A DNA stretch of 64,000 bases from an uncultured Robinsoniella sp. (lineage in GTDB: Bacteria > Bacillota > Clostridia > Lachnospirales > Lachnospiraceae), in NCBI GenBank assembly GCA_900540475.1, contig UQGG01000017.1, positions 1 through 64,000 of the forward strand, in the 5' to 3' direction. The position numbers and the translations under genes were made by a program. The first letter of the stretch is position 1. The number at the start of each line of letters is the position of its first letter. Positions 61,598-64,000 of this stretch are shown in pieces. The notes under the pieces were generated by a model. That model saw only the letters and a list, made by a program, of their open reading frames with translations, was not told where the DNA came from and searched no databases.

Positions 61598-62161
61598 ATG
61601 TCCCAATATGATATTCTTGTGAACCGGCACCACCTGTTAGATCCGGGTGCTGTTCCGGCGTCCCTTGTAGACCCCGGCGTCCCCTTTGATGCCCTTCCGG
61701 ATGATCCAAAAAGGCTTCTGGAGCCCCAGACTGCCAAAGCGGTGCGGGAACTTTTCGCCCATGCCGTGGATCAGGGAATCCATCTCTACGGCATCTCCGG
61801 TTATCGTTCTTTTTACCGTCAGATGGAGCTTTATAATCCGGACAAAAACCCGCTTTACGTAGCTCCTCCGGGGGGCAGTGAGCATCAGACCGGTCTGGCT
61901 TTAGATGTCTCCTGTTCCGGAGTAGGCCTGGATCTGGTAGAAGAATTTGCAGATACGGAAGAAGGCATCTGGCTTGCTAAAAATGCGCCATTATATGGGT
62001 TCATCATCCGCTATCCCAAATCAAAAGAAGACATCACCGGGTATGCATACGAGCCGTGGCACATACGCTATGTAACAAAACCTCTGGCCCATTATCTCAC
62101 CATCACAGACCTTACCCTGGAAGAATACCATCAGCAGTCTATGAACATATGCTCCTGCTAA
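61598..62161 (+). CDS. VanY-like D-Ala-D-Ala carboxypeptidase (peptidase M15B)
   Basis: This 187-residue protein has the M15 zinc site: GISGYRSFYRQMELY, then GGSEHQTGLALDVS (SxHxxGxAxD, His and Asp zinc ligands, about 88-100) and YEPWHIRYV (ExxH, about 150). These enzymes trim the last D-Ala from peptidoglycan stems. No signal peptide or membrane anchor is seen, which is unusual for a wall enzyme. Its ribosome binding site lies in a strong stem. A decayed copy of its 3' end follows. Confidence 0.9.
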   Translation: MSQYDILVNRHHLLDPGAVPASLVDPGVPFDALPDDPKRLLEPQTAKAVRELFAHAVDQGIHLYGISGYRSFYRQMELYNPDKNPLYVAPPGGSEHQTGLALDVSCSGVGLDLVEEFADTEEGIWLAKNAPLYGFIIRYPKSKEDITGYAYEPWHIRYVTKPLAHYLTITDLTLEEYHQQSMNICSC

Positions 62162-62162
62162 C

Positions 62163-62352
62163 ACTCATTTTTCCCAGAGAAAACAAGGCCGGATATGCCT
62201 ACGAACCCAAGAGCGTGATTGGAAATTGCTTTCTGCAAGCTATGCGTTCCGATTTCCAAACAGGCTCTGACATATCTGGTCTTGTCCTGTAATCCCTGGC
62301 ACTTCATTTACGATAACCGGATTACCGGGCCCCCATTAGAGGAATACCACAG
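62163..62352 (+). pseudogene. Remnant of a VanY-like gene (C-terminal part) with an insert
   Basis: The forward strand encodes ENKAGYAYEP, then after an 88-bp insert WHFIYDNRITGPPLEEYHRH. These match ITGYAYEPWHIRYV and LTLEEYHQQ of the VanY-like protein just upstream. The insert (62209-62296) breaks the YEP-WH junction. It appears to be a decayed tandem duplicate or part of an older relative. Confidence 0.6.
62209..62270 (+). repeat. Hairpin element inserted in the VanY remnant
   Basis: The arms AGAGC and TTGGAAAT pair with ATTTCCAA and GCTCT across a 4/4 internal loop, with an inner GCTT/AAGC stem. The start, AGAGCGTGATTGGA, resembles AGAGCGTGTTTGGA of the dnaE leader hairpin. Confidence 0.55.
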
Positions 62353-62360
62353 GCATGTCT

Positions 62361-62909
62361 CTATTGTTCCATTTGACGTCCCATGAATCCCGAAGCACAT
62401 TTTGCTACAATCCGTTCCGTATCTCCCATTTTTCCCTTCTCATCTTTGCTGATGAGAATGACTGCCCCAATTGCATCTCCCTCGCAGAGGATGGGGCTGA
62501 TCACCTGTGGAAGGTTCTCTTCCATATCCTCTCCGGTTATTTTTACATAATTTTTGTCATCACGGTTTGACAAAACATTTTCACGGTCATTGATGATTCG
62601 TTCTAATGCTTTACTGATGGCTTTGCCAATCATATCTTTTTTTATTCCGCCTGCGGTGGCAATTACCTGATCACGATCCGTTATGCAGACTCCATGTCCT
62701 GTACTGTATGCCAGTGATTCTGCATATTCTTTGGCAAATGCCCCCAATTCACCTATCGGGGAATATTTCTTCAATATAATTTCGCCTTCTCTATCGGTAA
62801 AGATTTCAAGTGGATCGCCTTCTCTGATCCGAAGCGTCCTTCTAATTTCTTTTGGTATAACCACGCGACCCAGGTCGTCAATTCGCCTAACAATGCCTGT
62901 AGCTTTCAT
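62361..62909 (-). CDS. spoVT: Stage V sporulation protein T
   Basis: This 182-residue regulator starts with an AbrB/SpoVT swapped-hairpin DNA-binding domain (1-52: MKATGIVRRIDDLGRVVIPK, EIRRTLRIREGDPLEIF). A GAF-like domain follows (55-178). In Bacillus it tunes sigma-G genes in the forespore. The start follows GGAGG. A sigma-G-like promoter and an inverted repeat precede it. Its presence indicates a spore former or a recent descendant. Confidence 0.95.
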   Translation of the reverse strand: MKATGIVRRIDDLGRVVIPKEIRRTLRIREGDPLEIFTDREGEIILKKYSPIGELGAFAKEYAESLAYSTGHGVCITDRDQVIATAGGIKKDMIGKAISKALERIINDRENVLSNRDDKNYVKITGEDMEENLPQVISPILCEGDAIGAVILISKDEKGKMGDTERIVAKCASGFMGRQMEQ

Positions 62910-62964
62910 AAAATTAATTCCTCCATTTTATTTTCTCATGGTTCGTACTTTAGTACCCATGATC

Positions 62965-62993
62965 TATTATTTGTAAAATGGAGGAAATTATGC
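62965..62993 (-). promoter_or_regulatory. Sigma-G-like promoter of spoVT
   Basis: On the reverse strand GCATA (62989-62993), 17 bp and AATAATA (62965-62971) fit the forespore sigma-G consensus (from memory, GHATR and CATNHTA) except the first -10 base. No sigma-A match was seen. Arms 62913-62930 and 62974-62990 form a 17-bp inverted repeat (15 matches). Confidence 0.45.
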
Positions 62994-63024
62994 TTAATTT
63001 TTCTTTATTTTGAAATTTTTATTT

Positions 63025-64000
63025 TTAAAGCAGAACGGTAAACCAGATGGACTTACCGCCTTCACAGTGTACTGAAATCTTTCCTTTATGGGTTTTTACA
63101 ATATTTCTTGCTATGGATAACCCTATTCCATAGCCTCCGGTATCCCGGCATCTGGAAGAATCTGCGCGGTAAAAACGGTCAAACAGCTTATTCAGATTAT
63201 CCCTTGGAAGATCCACTCCCGTATTATACACTTCCAGCCTGACTGCTTTGCCTGCGGTGGATAAAGAAACTTTAATCTGTCCCCCCGGTTCAGCATATTT
63301 TACAGCGTTATCCACCAGAATGGTGACCAGCTGGCGGATACTGCCCTCATCTCCGTGAAGAATCAGATTGGACTGGATATTCAGGTCAAAGCGCTTATTC
63401 TGCAGTTCTGCTACTGCTTCAAATGGTGCGGCAGCTTCCAGCACCACCTCACTCACCGGAAAATTTCCAAAAACCAGCTGGATATTTTCCTCATCCATCT
63501 TGGCAAGTGTCAGCAGATTCTTCACCAACTTATCCAGCCTTGCTGTCTGGCTTCTGATGCTGTCCACCCATTCATTTTTTCCGGTACTAAGTTCCAGCAC
63601 ATCCGCATCTGCGGAGATAATAGCCAGGGGCGTCTTAATCTCATGCCCCGCGTCGGTAATAAACTGCTTCTGCTTTTCCATATTTTCAATGACCGGCTGA
63701 ACTGCTTTTTTCGACAGCAGGAAAATCAGGATGAAGATCAGCAGCAGACAGGATATCGCGATTACAAATGATAAAACCGCAAACAGGGTGACCATCTGTA
63801 ACTGGGAGCGGCAGTCTACGAATACCGTCAGTGTTCCAAAGTCTTTCTCCACCACCATATATTTATAGATTCCATTAAATCCGCTGGTCTTCCCGTTCTC
63901 CAGCACCTTTTCCGTATATTCTTTTGCTTCCTCCTCGGAAATCGCAGCTACATGGCTGGTGTCTGCCTGCAGTACTTTGCCGTCCACTGCACATTCCACA
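63025..64000 (-). CDS. Sensor histidine kinase (partial, N-terminus beyond window)
   Basis: The visible 324 residues hold part of an extracellular domain, a membrane helix (about 70-95), the HisKA motif ITDAGHEIKTPLAIISADAD (phospho-His near 117) and an HATPase domain (NAVKYAEPGGQIKV; DTGGYGIGLSIARNIV). The frame is open through the right edge, so the start and first membrane helix are missing. It is an EnvZ/PhoR-type kinase whose regulator gene should lie just outside the window. Confidence 0.93.
   Translation of the reverse strand, partial: VECAVDGKVLQADTSHVAAISEEEAKEYTEKVLENGKTSGFNGIYKYMVVEKDFGTLTVFVDCRSQLQMVTLFAVLSFVIAISCLLLIFILIFLLSKKAVQPVIENMEKQKQFITDAGHEIKTPLAIISADADVLELSTGKNEWVDSIRSQTARLDKLVKNLLTLAKMDEENIQLVFGNFPVSEVVLEAAAPFEAVAELQNKRFDLNIQSNLILHGDEGSIRQLVTILVDNAVKYAEPGGQIKVSLSTAGKAVRLEVYNTGVDLPRDNLNKLFDRFYRADSSRCRDTGGYGIGLSIARNIVKTHKGKISVHCEGGKSIWFTVLL

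Noticed and set aside
1..64000. CRISPR arrays, prophage, transposases, restriction or toxin-antitoxin loci
   Set aside because: No spaced direct repeats, integrase, transposase or defence genes were recognised anywhere; the tandem repeats found are within genes or simple AT-rich arrays.

Overview
The window is chromosomal DNA from a low-to-moderate GC, spore-forming Firmicute, most likely a gut Lachnospiraceae (Clostridium cluster XIVa). The reasons are the rpmG-secE-nusG-rplK-rplA order, consensus sigma-A promoters with AGGAGG ribosome binding sites, spoVT, a SleB-type wall hydrolase, sdaAB-sdaAA, dnaE-pfkA, and several small proteins of types I associate with this family. No phage, insertion sequence, CRISPR array or rRNA was found.

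Layout. 0-7.4 kb: the 3' part of carB runs off the left edge, followed by an unrecognised gene with its own promoter and a MoxR / DUF58 / DUF4129-like operon. 7.6-11.7 kb: the ribosomal and transcription operon rpmG-secE-nusG-rplK-rplA, with a 23S-like ribosomal protein L1 binding element in front of both rplK and rplA, then the L-serine dehydratase pair. 11.7-15.2 kb: an AgrC/AgrA-like two-component pair, a divergent XRE regulator, a 16-bp tandem repeat and a GNAT acetyltransferase.

15.2-38.0 kb is a carbohydrate utilisation region that I infer is for host glycosaminoglycans such as hyaluronan or chondroitin. It holds a GH88 unsaturated glucuronyl hydrolase with an Lpl-type ABC importer under a divergent membrane-bound AraC regulator. 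Next come a GH2 glycosidase and a divergent ArsR-like regulator with a matched pair of 19-bp operator candidates. Last come a very large secreted PL8 polysaccharide lyase, a second ABC importer and a YesM/YesN two-component system. The lyase would cut the polymer outside the cell, the importers would take up unsaturated oligosaccharides, and GH88 and GH2 would degrade them inside. Neither importer has its ATPase here.

38.3-64 kb is mostly housekeeping: lysS (with a C-terminal tRNA-binding domain) and greA, dusB, birA, argF, an NfeD/SPFH pair, a repeat-rich SleB hydrolase, an RNA methyltransferase, trkA, pfkA, dnaE, a CPBP protease with a methyltransferase, a RidA protein, a CvfB-like S1 protein, an acyl-ACP thioesterase, tRNA-Gln(CTG), a CDF metal exporter, pncB, a VanY-like peptidase followed by a broken copy of its own 3' end, spoVT, and a sensor kinase cut by the right edge.

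The least ordinary signals are RNA-level: the twin L1 elements, a 22-pair G.U-rich hairpin just before dnaE, a related hairpin inserted in the VanY remnant, a stem covering the VanY ribosome binding site, a structured greA leader, and a sigma-G-like promoter with an inverted repeat before spoVT.
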